NCBI RefSeq assembly: GCF_009870125.1
Contig: NC_046683.1
Location: 14,455,001-14,519,000 of the forward strand
Source: Drosophila pseudoobscura
Taxonomy: Eukaryota; Arthropoda; Insecta; Diptera; Drosophilidae
Reading direction: 5' to 3'
DNA length: 64,000 nucleotides
Translations under genes and position numbers: made by a program
The notes under the pieces: model-generated
The model's input: only the letters and a program-made list of their open reading frames with translations
The model's database searches: none
Told to the model about the DNA's origin: nothing
Shown: positions 1 to 10,457 of the stretch, in pieces
Layout: every line of letters begins with the position of its first letter
Numbering within the stretch: position 1 is the stretch's first letter

Positions 1-1208
1 TGAAAGTTTTCAGGTGGAGCACATAGGCCCGCTAGGTTCTGTTTATAATCGCCATTGTCCGCGTAATCGCTGAGGCGGGCCAGGCTGAGCCTCAGCCATG
101 CGTAGAACTCGTGGAAGGCCAATGAAACAGCGCTGCTTTCGGCTGTAAAGGAAGCGATCTAATTAGATGGAGAAGTGCGCGAAGGTAGGCGGTAATTCTT
201 ACCTGGAAAATACACCGCCTTGTGGCCCTGCATGGCCTTGTGGAACAAGTCCCAGATGCCCAGCTGGCTCTGCGCCAGCCACTTGGGCGCCAGCACACTG
301 AGCAGCAGCCAGAGTTCCTTGGTGCAGCGACACATGAACGCCGATGTGTGAATGAGCTCGGGTCGATGCTTGCTGCGATAGTAAAGGCTGGCACACAGCA
401 CCAAATCACCCAGCGTATGCTCCAGTTGGGCCAACAACGCTGCCTCCGTCGCCCCATGGCAGTTGTTGAGGAGGATTAGGTCGAGAAAACGCCACTCTAG
501 AACACCGTGATACAGATGATAGGCCGGCGCAGGGCACTCGTTACCCTTGCTGTGCTCCGCAAAGTACAGAACTTTCCAGGCCTCCGCATCCAGTAGATTG
601 TTGAGCAGGCTGCGCAGATCCTCCAAAAATCGGGGTGCTTCCATGCATATGTTTTCATCGTGTATGCGCAATAGCAAATGATAAAATTGGGTCACCTGCT
701 GTCGTGCTCTGTACCAAATTGAGTTGGTCATTGTTGTGGGTGCTTGCAGCTGCTGTTGACCGGCCACGGCGGCGAACAGCTTCTGGATATTCTTACTAGA
801 TAACACGCGAATAGTCAATTTTATGAATCCCTGATTCTGGTTGTGTGTGTGTGCCGCCACTCACCAAGCCTCATTGTAGAGGTAATGTGTCACTGCGTAA
901 ACCTGCAGCTGGTCCTCGTTGAAGTCCGAGCAAATTTGATCCCATTTGCTGTATGGCGGAGGGCGCTGGGAGAAGCCATTGCGTACAAATCCCCCCTTTG
1001 GGAAGCTGTGGGCCTTAAAAGAATCGCGACCGGTGCAGTTGAACTCGGGCAAGATGTCCAGGCCATCATCATCATCATCGTCTTCGCCATCTTGATTGTC
1101 CAATTCCATTCGGTGGCTGGGAGTCTCCTGCTGAAATCTCTGTGTTGCCTCATTGAAGGCCGTGAGTATGTCTTCATCGTCATCCGACTGGAATAGATCA
1201 TAGTCCAT
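1..1208 (-). CDS. MMS22L orthologue, N-terminal part (runs off the left edge)
   Basis: Exons read leftward: 1208-865, 795-203 and 142 to the window edge. They have consensus splice sites (gtgagt, gtaaga; acceptors ctag, acag) and matching phases. The start MDYDLFQSDDDED is followed by an acidic run (GEDDDDDDG near residue 55). The later segment CTKELWLLLSVLAPKW and the stretch YHLYHGVLEWRFLDLILL resemble the N-terminal half of human MMS22L (CIKELWVLL...). In the family, MMS22L works with TONSL at stalled or broken replication forks and promotes RAD51 loading; this role is family knowledge. The gene is divergent from Pex5, with 431 bp between start codons. The C-terminal half is outside the window. 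The start is chosen at 1208, though an in-frame ATG exists at 1310. The D. melanogaster gene is CG14803, from memory. Confidence 0.8.
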
Positions 1209-1639
1209 GCTACGGAACGAATACAAATATCCCGGCTGATTTCCTAGATTCGCATAATTTAGAGATGCCAGATATTTCAGAGATTTGGCAAGGCTGCCAG
1301 ACAGACACAATCACACAAAAACCTCTAAAACTATGGAAAACTTCATATGATGATAAAAATGTGTTTCCAAGTTTAGTTAAAAATCCACATGACCAATTGT
1401 AGTGGATCGTTGAAAAACATTTAATAAATTCCAATTTAAATAATTACTTTGGTCAGTGCTGCAAAGGGACTCAGTTTAGTATCAGTATTGGTAAACGCTC
1501 CGTTCTCCGTTGATTACCAATCTTTTGTGGACATTTGGACTTTTGCTTTTTCAGCGGCCCCCGGCCTCCTTAGTTCTTATCTTAGAAGAGGGAAGCAGTT
1601 ACGTAGCATCATCCCCGATATCCTCCAGTAAGATCCAAG
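1209..1639. promoter_or_regulatory. Divergent promoter and leader region between MMS22L and Pex5
   Basis: The 431 bp between the two divergent start codons must hold both 5' UTRs and promoters. I see no clear TATA box or Ohler motif 1. A housekeeping, dispersed-start promoter would fit both genes. Confidence 0.45.
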
Positions 1640-3298
1640 ATGTCGTTGCGTCCACTGGTCGAAGGCGATTGCGGGGGAGTCAATCCTCTGATGCAATTGG
1701 GCGGCCAATTCACCCGCGATGTGGCCCACAAAGACGAGGGCTTTGTCCAAAGGCAGTTCGAGCGGGGCACCCGTCCCGATGAGCAGCTCATCAATGAGTT
1801 TCTCGGCCAGGTGGCTGCCCCTCCGCAATCCTTTCAAATGGACACGTTGCTGCAGGAGATGCGGGACATAAATATTAATGGGACGCCCCAGCAGCAGCAC
1901 CAGGCCGATCAATGGAGCCAGGATTTTGCTCGCGGCTTGGCCCCTCCACTGCCCAACAAGATGATTCACATGCACCCACAACAGCAGGAGATGATGCACG
2001 CCCAGGAGTTCTTCGATGAGCCATTGATCACCAGCCAAAACTTTATGGCACGACAGCCGTACATGGCCATCACAGCTCCGCCCCAGCAAGACCCCTTCTT
2101 TGACTCTGCCATGGAGACCATAATCACAGACAACCTACCCAGGGCCGCTCAGGGGGAGTCCGTGGAGGACTGGATCACCGACTATCAACGCAGCACCGAA
2201 CAGAAGGAGCAGACAGCGTCGAACTTTAATGAGAAGTTCTGGCAGCGCCTGCAAGACGAATGGCAGAAGCTGGCAGAGGAGAACGAGCATCCCTGGCTCT
2301 CGGAATACAGCGAGAATCTCGATGCCTACAAGGAATACGAGTTTGCCGAAGAAAATCCCATGTCCGAGCTGGAGAATGCGTTCGAAAAGGGCAAAGAGTA
2401 CCTCACCAAGGGTGACATTCCCAGCGCTGTTCTCTGCTTTGAGGTGGCCGCCAAAAAAGAGCCAGAACGCGCCGAAATCTGGCAGCTGCTGGGCACCTCC
2501 CAGGCCGAAAATGAAATGGATCCACAGAGCATTTCTGCCCTGAAACGTGCCCTGGACCTTCAGCCGGATAATCGGGAGGTGCTTATGGCGCTGGCTGTGT
2601 GCTACACCAACGAGGGATTGCAAAATAATGCTGTGAAAATGCTGTCCACCTGGCTGGCGGTGAATCCCAAGTACCAGCACTTGATAGCCGCCCATCCGGA
2701 GCTGCAATTCGAAGGCACCTCACTGGCGTCGTCCCTGATTGGGGCCAGTAAACTGAGAGATCTTCAGCAGATCTACTTGGAAGCAGTTCGTCTGCATCCG
2801 GCCGAGGTGGATGCTGATGTGCAGGAGGCCCTGGGCGTGCTCTACAATCTCTCGGGTGAATTCGACAAGGCCGTTGACTGTTATCATGCCGCCATTCAAA
2901 AGGATCCCCAGAATGCCAAGACCTGGAACCGTCTGGGAGCCAGTCTGGCCAATGGCTCGCGCTCCGTGGAGGCCGTCGAGGCGTACCAACATGCCCTGCA
3001 GCTGCAGCCGGGCTTCATCCGTGTTCGCTACAATGTCGGTGTCTGCTGCATGAACCTCAAGGCCTACAAGGAGGCTGTGGAGCACCTCCTGACGGCCCTC
3101 ACCATGCAGGCCCATACGAATGCCGCCCGGGAGCTGCCCAATGCGGCGATGGCGGCCACCAGCAGTGGCCAGAACCAGATGTCCGAATCGATTTGGAGCA
3201 CTGTCAAGATGGTCATCTCGTTAATGGGCCGCAGCGACCTGCAGGGTCATGTCAGCGACCGCAACTTGTCTGCACTCAACGAAGCCTTCAAGGACTAA
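1640..3298 (+). CDS. Pex5: Peroxisomal targeting signal 1 receptor Pex5
   Basis: Single-exon frame of 552 residues. Pex5 binds C-terminal SKL-type signals of matrix proteins in the cytosol and docks at the peroxisome membrane on Pex14/Pex13. The N-terminus carries the conserved cysteine at residue 11 (GDCGGVNPLMQL), the site used for mono-ubiquitination and recycling in this family. Three WxxxF/Y motifs for Pex14/Pex13 binding are visible: WSQDF (about 92), WITDY (about 178) and WLSEY (about 219). The C-terminal half from about residue 255 is a tetratricopeptide array (for example AEIWQLLGTSQAENE and AKTWNRLGASLANG). The start is the first ATG of the frame and gives the expected N-terminus. 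The gene ends about 235 bp from the convergent MED18 stop. Confidence 0.97.
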   Translation: MSLRPLVEGDCGGVNPLMQLGGQFTRDVAHKDEGFVQRQFERGTRPDEQLINEFLGQVAAPPQSFQMDTLLQEMRDININGTPQQQHQADQWSQDFARGLAPPLPNKMIHMHPQQQEMMHAQEFFDEPLITSQNFMARQPYMAITAPPQQDPFFDSAMETIITDNLPRAAQGESVEDWITDYQRSTEQKEQTASNFNEKFWQRLQDEWQKLAEENEHPWLSEYSENLDAYKEYEFAEENPMSELENAFEKGKEYLTKGDIPSAVLCFEVAAKKEPERAEIWQLLGTSQAENEMDPQSISALKRALDLQPDNREVLMALAVCYTNEGLQNNAVKMLSTWLAVNPKYQHLIAAHPELQFEGTSLASSLIGASKLRDLQQIYLEAVRLHPAEVDADVQEALGVLYNLSGEFDKAVDCYHAAIQKDPQNAKTWNRLGASLANGSRSVEAVEAYQHALQLQPGFIRVRYNVGVCCMNLKAYKEAVEHLLTALTMQAHTNAARELPNAAMAATSSGQNQMSESIWSTVKMVISLMGRSDLQGHVSDRNLSALNEAFKD

Positions 3299-3534
3299 CG
3301 AATATGGGGACTACAAGTCCATTCCTTAACTTTTTTTATGTACTTTAAAATTACCGGAAGTAAGTCTTCGTTTACATTTCCACCGGCATCTCGGAGAGTC
3401 GGAGTTTATGTTCTATTTCGATGAATCAGAAATTAAATTGCTGTCTTATATATTTTTCTATGGATTAATGCGTTAGCAATTAAATAAGTGTTAAAAAAAT
3501 TACAAAATAGTCTTCACATTTATGGACATTAGGC

Positions 3535-4310
3535 TTAGGGCATGGACCCCAGACGCTTGTAGTCAATCTTGTCGAGCTGCACCAGCGGCTTCAGTTGCTC
3601 GGCAAAAACGCGCATCTCTTCGCCGACATTCTCCTGCCCCGTGGGCGCCACCACAGAGAGCTCCACAATGTAGCTCTGTGAGATTGGCTCATTGGCCATG
3701 TCCTGCTGCTTGCCGGGTATGATTTTGATGAGCTTCGAGACGGTGATCTTCATGCGGCCCTTGCGAAACATGTATCCTACATGGTATACATTGGAATATT
3801 ACTTTGCTTTAGCGCTATTTCTGTTTGATCACTCACCCTTGGCGATGTATTCGAACTCTAGGCGAAACCCCATTTCTGTAAGGAACTCCAGAATGCCGTT
3901 CGTGCAGGCACAGTCCATGCAACTGCGCACTAATGTGGGGCGACGTTGGTCCACCTCTGGCTGGCCGAGGTAACGCATCTGGAAGGGAGCGTCCCGGCCC
4001 AAGGCGCGACGCACACGAAGCAAGAGCGGCTGATTGGAGTTCGGTTGCCGGAGACTCATGCACACCTCCAGGTCATGAAAGGTCTCCGGCGATGTGTCCA
4101 CATTATCGCAGAGGCCTTTTAGCCTGGTTAAAGTTCAAACATTTCAATTACATACATATATAATTGCTATCTTTTGTGTTCATACCTGTGCATTAGATGT
4201 TCGACGGCCGAGTCCAAGATGGACCCTTGCAGCAAGTACTCAAGATTGGGTAGAAAGCGGTTGTTCAAGGCGTGCGACAGCGACTCGCGGGCCGAAGAGA
4301 CACTAGACAT
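3535..4310 (-). CDS. MED18: Mediator complex subunit 18
   Basis: Three exons read leftward: 4310-4186, 4123-3837 and 3776-3535. They total 654 bp, giving 217 residues. Splice sites are consensus (gtatg, gtgagt; ccag, gtag). MED18 is a head-module subunit of Mediator that folds as a beta-barrel with MED20 and contacts RNA polymerase II; this is family knowledge. Typical MED18 features are the N-terminal SLSHALNNRFLPNLEYLLQG, the central CMSLRQPNSNQPLLLRVRR and the C-terminal LKPLVQLDKIDYKRLG. It shares a 276-bp divergent promoter with Gcna and converges on Pex5. The order Pex5-MED18-Gcna agrees with what I recall of D. melanogaster (CG14815-CG14802-CG14814). Confidence 0.95.
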
Positions 4311-4586
4311 GGTTCAACTTTAAGCTTAATCCTTCTATATTTCACTTAAAAGCACAAACCAAGTGAATTTGTTTATGTTTCAGTGCTTCAGTTAAGTGTT
4401 GGATAGGACCTAGTTTTATGGGATTTGGCAACACTCCACCGATAGAAGTTATCGATTGGGAAAAATCAACGCTGGACTGACGCGGACTAGATTTGTATTT
4501 GTATATTTTTGTACTTGGGTAATTGGCGATTGCATTTTGTGCATATTCTGCTGAGATTTACAGTTAAGTCGAACGACGCCAACAAA
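4311..4586. promoter_or_regulatory. Divergent MED18/Gcna promoter with DRE-like site
   Basis: This 276-bp region between two divergent start codons contains TATCGATT at 4450-4457, one mismatch from the DREF-bound element TATCGATA. A partial inverted companion (CCGATAG, 4439-4445) lies beside it. DRE elements are typical of Drosophila housekeeping and replication-related promoters. No TATA box is seen. Confidence 0.55.
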
Positions 4587-7500
4587 ATGGCGGATCAGAA
4601 GTATAAGTTGTTCAGTACGGTCGACCCCAGCAAAGTAAATGTGCCCTTCAACAAGAAATTCGCCAAACTGACGCTATCCTCCCAAAAGAGAAGACAACCA
4701 CAAGGCCGGGAAACCAAGGAATCAGACCCAAAGCCTGAACCAATTGTAGAGTGTGAGAATCCCTTGCTACGCAGTGACTCCAGTAGCGACCACATTGACA
4801 TGGGCCAAAAATACACTCCCAACGATGACGCCGAGGAGACGCACCTCGATATCGAAGGCTCCGAATATATGGAAGCTCTGCATCTGAGTGGCGATGGCTG
4901 CACACAGCCTGGACGCAGTCAGACACCCGTGGATGTGGAGGCTCTAGCCACACAGGTGACCAACTTGACAATGGAGCCCAAGCCGCTCAATCCGGAAATA
5001 TCCATTTGCATCTCATCTACGACAGAGGAGGAAGCAGATGATGACGATGATGACAATAGTGCCTCGTGCATTACTATATCAGACTCCAGCGATGATGAGG
5101 CCGCACCACCGGAGAGCATGGCCGTGAGTGATCGTACACCCGACACTGACCTAGAGCAGGAACCTATCCCAGCTCCTATTTTGACCAACGACCAGGTCCA
5201 GCGCATTGAGGCCTTTCTGCGCGACGTCTCAATCGAACGTCGCGAAATGGGGGACAAAAAGTTGCCGATGTCTCCGTCGCCCCTGTCCTCCGCCCAACGA
5301 CGTTCTCGGCTGGCCGATGCTGACACAGAGTCCATGGTCACAACCGACGAGGACTGGATGCCGCTTGAGCAGCCCACAAGCCCGTCCACGAGCAAGCGGT
5401 TGGCCCACAAGGAAACGGAAGTGGCCAGCTTCTCCTCTAAGGATTTAGCCGGACTGGACAGAAGCAAGAGGCTGGCGGATGCCGACACAGAGGCGAATAC
5501 TCTCAGCTCACAGAATGCGCCATGCTTGGACAGCAGCAGGCGTCTGGCGGATGACGACACCGAAGTAAACACTCTCTGCTCCCAGGAAGTGTCCGACACA
5601 TCCTGCTGCCACGACTCGGCGCTCAACGAAGATGAACCGATCCCCGATGAATCGGTCGAGATCCCAGAGACATGCAGCGAGGGCGAACCAACGCCGCCGA
5701 GACCGATCTCATCCTCCACATCATCGGGCGAAGAGGCTCCTGTTATCAAAGTGAACAGTATCAATATCTCGGCCAAGATTAACATAAAAATACATATACC
5801 AGCCGTGGAATCGAGCTCAGAAGATGATGACGACCAGTATCCATCACCAAGGGCCACCCAATCCTTGCCAGCCGCTGAAGAAGTTCATCACGAACAGCAG
5901 CAGCAGGAACAGCCACAAGATCATCAGCATCAAAAGTCGATGCTGTCAACCAACGATGCTTCTGAGGACGAGCAATTCCTCACACAGGCCGAGAAGCTCT
6001 TGAATCAGCTTTACGGAAAATCCTGGCAGACTCCCGATGTCATACGCACCCTGAAGCGATCCAGTGGCAGTGGCGGCAAGACAGCCCCCCTAAAATCGAG
6101 GAACTTTAAGATTCCAACAGCCGCCACAACTGTTAAGAAAAAGAAGGAGCGCCCTGCGCCGCGTGTGCAGCGACTAGAAGAGAGTGTCCTTGCTGATTTT
6201 AGCCAATGTAAGTGAAGCTGAAACTTATCTTAACTCGCAACGCTTAACTCTTTCTTATTGTGTTGCATGTAGTCAAGCAAACCCTGCACTCCAATGAGAC
6301 CCCATTGAACTCCACTCGCTTGCCGCAGCGTGCCGTCCAGACCGAAAGACGTCCCCGTGCCGCCCGGTCACAGCGCCCAACCCCCACAAAGCCCAAGGCA
6401 CGCACCAACCATGTGGATGAGGACCGCTGGCGTGCCTTGATTGACTCTGAAAGCGGTACAGATGCCTCCGACGACGAGGACGCGGATGCAACCTTCAGCG
6501 GCAGTGAAAGTTGCAGCGATGACGAAAGAAATGGAAAGGGTGATGTTACCTACTTGGATTTGACCAAGGCCGAGGTCGAGGTGATCAGCAATCCCGACAT
6601 GGATTCTCAATGTAAGATCATTGGGATCTAAAATCAGATCAAATACTAACATTGTAATTCCAACAGCTCCGAAAAATCATCGTCGCCTTGACGATATTCT
6701 CCGCTCATGTCGCGCTGGCACAAAAGCCAAGCTCCCTGCTACGCCCGCAGAACCCACCACTGACACCGCCACCGCCACCGTCACGCCCACAGTCCAAGCC
6801 CCCATACGACGACGGTTGTTCAAACCGAACATTGGCTACGAGACCGAAGAAGAGGCCATTGAGATTGTGAATAAAGCACGTGAACTGGATATGCTGGAGG
6901 AACTGGAGAATGACTATCTACCGCACACGCCCGTCTATAAGCGCCTGCAACAGATGAAGAAGGACATGGGAATAGCAAAGAACACCAATGTAACGCCCAA
7001 AGCCAGCCCGATTCTGAAGCTGTTGGCACCAAAAACAGCACCCCCTAAAGTGATCTCCCGGAAACTGAAAGAGCAACCAAAGAATAACGAGGGCAAATGT
7101 AGTTTCCTGAAATCGCTGGAAGGACAGGTCAGCCGAGAGTTCAGCGACAAGGAGGCGCTCTTCTATCGGGAGAACTTTGCCAAAAACAAGGAGCAGCTGG
7201 CCGAGCGCCTCTATAAGATGTTCAATGCGGACGTGTTCAACAATGAGCTGGACGTGACCATCACGTGGTCGAAACTGCTGCGCAACACGGCTGGACGATG
7301 CATGAATAAGAGAAAGTTGGTTTCCCGAAGCCACGCATAGCCCACGAGCTGCCTCTAATCGTTGGCTTTGTTTTTTCTTCAACCTTCAGGTTCAATCAAC
7401 GGATCAGCGTGGTCGAGCTCAGCGTAAAGGTGCTGACCACAGCGGACAGACTCCGCTGCACGCTCATCCACGAGCTGTGTCATGCCGCCACCTGGGTGTT

Positions 7501-8014
7501 CAACGGTGAGGGTGGACACGGCCGTGTCTGGAAGAACTGGGCCAATCGCGCCAACAAAAAGTATCCAGAGCTGCCCGCCATCACGGTCTGCCACAGCTAC
7601 AGCATTGAGTTTAAGTACACGTATAAATGTGTAAGCTGCCAGCTTGAGTAAGTTTCGTGGTCCATTCTCTGGTTGCTGTAGCTTATTGATGCCATCGTTA
7701 ATCGTTAATCCCCTTGCAGCTCGCACGCCCACTCCAGATCTCGCAAGGTGGAGAATCTCCGCTGTCGTCTATGTCGCGGCCCAATCACACTGTTTCTGAA
7801 CAAAAAGGACAAGCTTGGCAATACCGTGTCGAAGCCGGCGGGCGAGGCCAAGGGCTTCGCCAAGTTTGTAAAGGATAATTTCAAGAAGTACAAGCAGGGC
7901 AATGTCCCGCACAAGGAAGTCATGAGCCTTTTGAGTGCGGAATATGCCAAGCAGAAGGGCGATAAGGACAAGGAGCCGATGGCTTCAATCGTCACACTGA
8001 CACTAGACGATTAG
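4587..8014 (+). CDS. Gcna: Germ-cell nuclear acidic peptidase (SprT-like metalloprotease)
   Basis: Five exons: 4587-6207, 6273-6611, 6667-7315, 7390-7647 and 7720-8014. They sum to 3162 bp (1053 aa). The first two-thirds is acidic, Ser-rich and presumably disordered, with three or four degenerate repeats around RLADADTE (about residues 240-340). From about residue 845 comes a SprT-like zinc protease domain. The catalytic HELCH is in exon 4, followed by HGRVWKNWANRAN. A zinc ribbon follows (CVSC in exon 4, CRLC in exon 5, split by intron 4), then a short basic HMG-like tail (FAKFVKDNFKKYKQG). GCNA proteases act on DNA-protein crosslinks in germ cells and early embryos (family knowledge). The exon 3 donor, AAA/gttggt at 7316, is weak but is the only one that restores the SprT frame. 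Confidence 0.93.
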
Positions 8015-9313
8015 TACCTTCATCTTTCATCTAGCAGGAGACTAGATCATCTATCTATACCTACATATAACTTTTAATGTATATTTTTTAAGATAAGTTT
8101 GAAAGGAAACCAAGTTTTCGCTTAAACCATCCGCTTACATCATCCCCGTTCATTCCGAACAAAGACTCCATGAAAAACTACATACATGAATCTGTGAAAA
8201 CGATCTCTTAAGTCTTGAAAAAGTTGAGTACTGGCCATTGCCGACATGAATTAAACCTAAAAAATGCATTTGTTTATGAAATGAGATATGTTTATATGTA
8301 CTTATACTCCTGTACTCCTCTATTCGCTTTCTACACAGTGACAAATAGAGAAAGAGTGAGAGAGAATATCAGTAGCCCCTGTCTCCGCACCCTCACGAAG
8401 GCGCCTAGAGTTGCGGCTATTATGAAGGAAAACAAACAAAATAAACATAGCCGGCATAAGCAAGCATAAATATGAACGATGAAAGGAGGCGACGTCCCCT
8501 CCACTCAGCGGCTCTCTCTCAGCAGATTCCCCCACCCTCGACACACTCACCGCCAAAAGCGGCAGAGCACATATATTTTGGGGCTTTGTTCGGAATCAAA
8601 GAACGAAACAAAATCAGTCTAGTCGCAGAACCAGAATCGAACGGTTCTGTTTTTTTCTTTTGGAACCAAATCTAAAAAGGAAAACTCTGGAGCAATGTTG
8701 CAGGACGCGACAGGTGTCGAAGTGGAAATAGAGCCGGGCCTTGGGTCGGACAAATAGATGCACAGCATCTTTTATGTTCATAATTATGTAAGTGTTGAGT
8801 GTGTGCAGTGCAGTAAAGTGGCATTTAGTAGAAGGCTCGAAAATGTGTTAAAAAAAGAGTGAAAATCAAATCGAATCGGTCCTAATGGGCCAATACAGAG
8901 AATAAATTGGGGAATGTGGGCTTCCGATGTCGCCCAACGAGTGTAGAATTATGTGAATTATGTTCTGGGCACTGGGCAAGGGTTCTATCAACGAGTGATC
9001 AAAGCGTTTTATTTTATCCAACAGCATAAAGAGATCGAGAGCAGAGAATTAAGAAACAGATAAATTAAATTGAGTCCAAGGTGTACTTCCCAGTGAATAG
9101 ATTCAAGAATCTCCACAAAGATTGAAATCTACAGAATTACTATTTATTTTCAGAATAATCCCCTTCCCAAGAATGGACGATGAAACATCAATGCGGAAAC
9201 ATACTAAGTACATAAAATACATAACAAATTGGTGACATAATTTAGTTAAACCCTATACCATAACAGATAACATATATTAATAATAATGGTTCAGAATTGT
9301 ATAATTGCATATA
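8015..9313. other. Intergenic DNA with a possible orphan promoter and first exon
   Basis: Nothing here is clearly coding. GA/CT-rich stretches (8350-8370, 8505-8522) precede an initiator-like tcagtct near 8612. A 20-codon ORF (MLQDATGVEVEIEPGLGSDK, 8695-8757) follows, then a good donor (gtaagtgtt, 8788). This could be the first exon of a gene whose remainder I cannot find, or chance. The rest (8800-9300) is AT-rich and shows nothing else. Confidence 0.3.
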
Positions 9314-9937
9314 TAGTTAAATATGCGACACTCCAGTTTAAGTTTTAAAAAAGATTTATTTATTTACTTAAACTTAGCGCACAATTGTTAGTTAGTTTCT
9401 CCGATGATGACTAATGTCCGATGTCTTAAACGGAATTAACTTTGTTGAATTCTCCGACGGTGTCGGGATTGACGTTTGTCTTGAACAGATTAGATGTAGA
9501 CTATTTATATTACGATGCTCGGATTGGGATTCGGAGGCGTTGGCTTCCGCTTCTACTTAGGTGATAGAGTACGTGACTCGATCGGTATGTGGAAAAGGCG
9601 GCTTTTGATGAAAGGCTTCCGCTGCGTAGGATCGGTGTTGCATTACTTGGGGGTGGCTGAGAATAGGGCCTCTGATTGGTGAGCTAGGATGGCTTGGTTC
9701 TTGAGAATCGATTAGTAATTGATCTCTGGAGGGTGGCGTGATTCGGCATCTATTGTTTTATGTTCGACTCCTAGCTTTGGGTGTTTGTTTACATTGCCGG
9801 CTATCGGCTACAAGTGGTCCACTTCGAGCGTGGTATTGTTTATGCGATTCGAGGCTGAGGGTGTTGGATTGTTTATATTATGTGGGTGCAGGGTAACAGA
9901 CATAGATAAGGGTGGACTATAGATATGTCCCTATATG
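9314..9937. repeat. LTR-like repeat, copy 1
   Basis: Starts with tagttaaatatgcgacac and shares its order of sub-motifs with the next repeat: the run of A and T after the start, tgatgaaaggc, cgatcggtgttgcatt and gagggtggcgtgattc. The two copies are directly adjacent in the same orientation, beside a retroelement. They are therefore probably long terminal repeats of related elements. The copies are clearly diverged, so the event is not recent. Confidence 0.5.
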
Positions 9938-10457
9938 TAGTTAAATATCCGCAACACGATTTTAAGTTTTTAAAAAAGATTTTATTTCACAACTTAAGAT
10001 CTTTATGTCACAAGATTTATAATGAATTTCCCGACTTAACTTTATGTATGCTTGTCTCAAACGGAACTGAACTCTATTGTTGGCTAGTTTCTGGACGTGC
10101 CTGGACCCATATTTGGGGATGCGTTGGCTTTGATGAAAGGCGTTTGCTGCTGGCGATCGGTGTTGCATTGCATGAGGGAGCTAGGAATGTGATACTCCTT
10201 GGTTTTATGCCTAGCTCTGATTGGTTCTCATGAGTGGCATGATTCTAGAAAATCGAATTCTTGAGGGTGGCGTGATTCTGGCGTTGATGAATCAATGGGG
10301 ACCATTGTTTAGATTAGGGGCTCTAGCTTGGAGTGTGGGAAGAATCAGTTATTGATTCTTGGGCGGTGTCCTGTTACTTATGGTTACGATGGGGTGTATA
10401 GGACGTAAACATGATGTGTATGTGAAGTGGAGAGTTATGGATATGTCACTCCCCCAA
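9938..10457. repeat. LTR-like repeat, copy 2
   Basis: Tandem partner of the preceding repeat, beginning tagttaaatatccgcaaca. It directly abuts the env-side end of the minus-strand retroelement, so it is the likely 3' LTR of that element. No matching 5' LTR is obvious at the other end, although sequence near 15335-15400 (gattggagtgtgggaa) resembles part of it. Confidence 0.5.
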
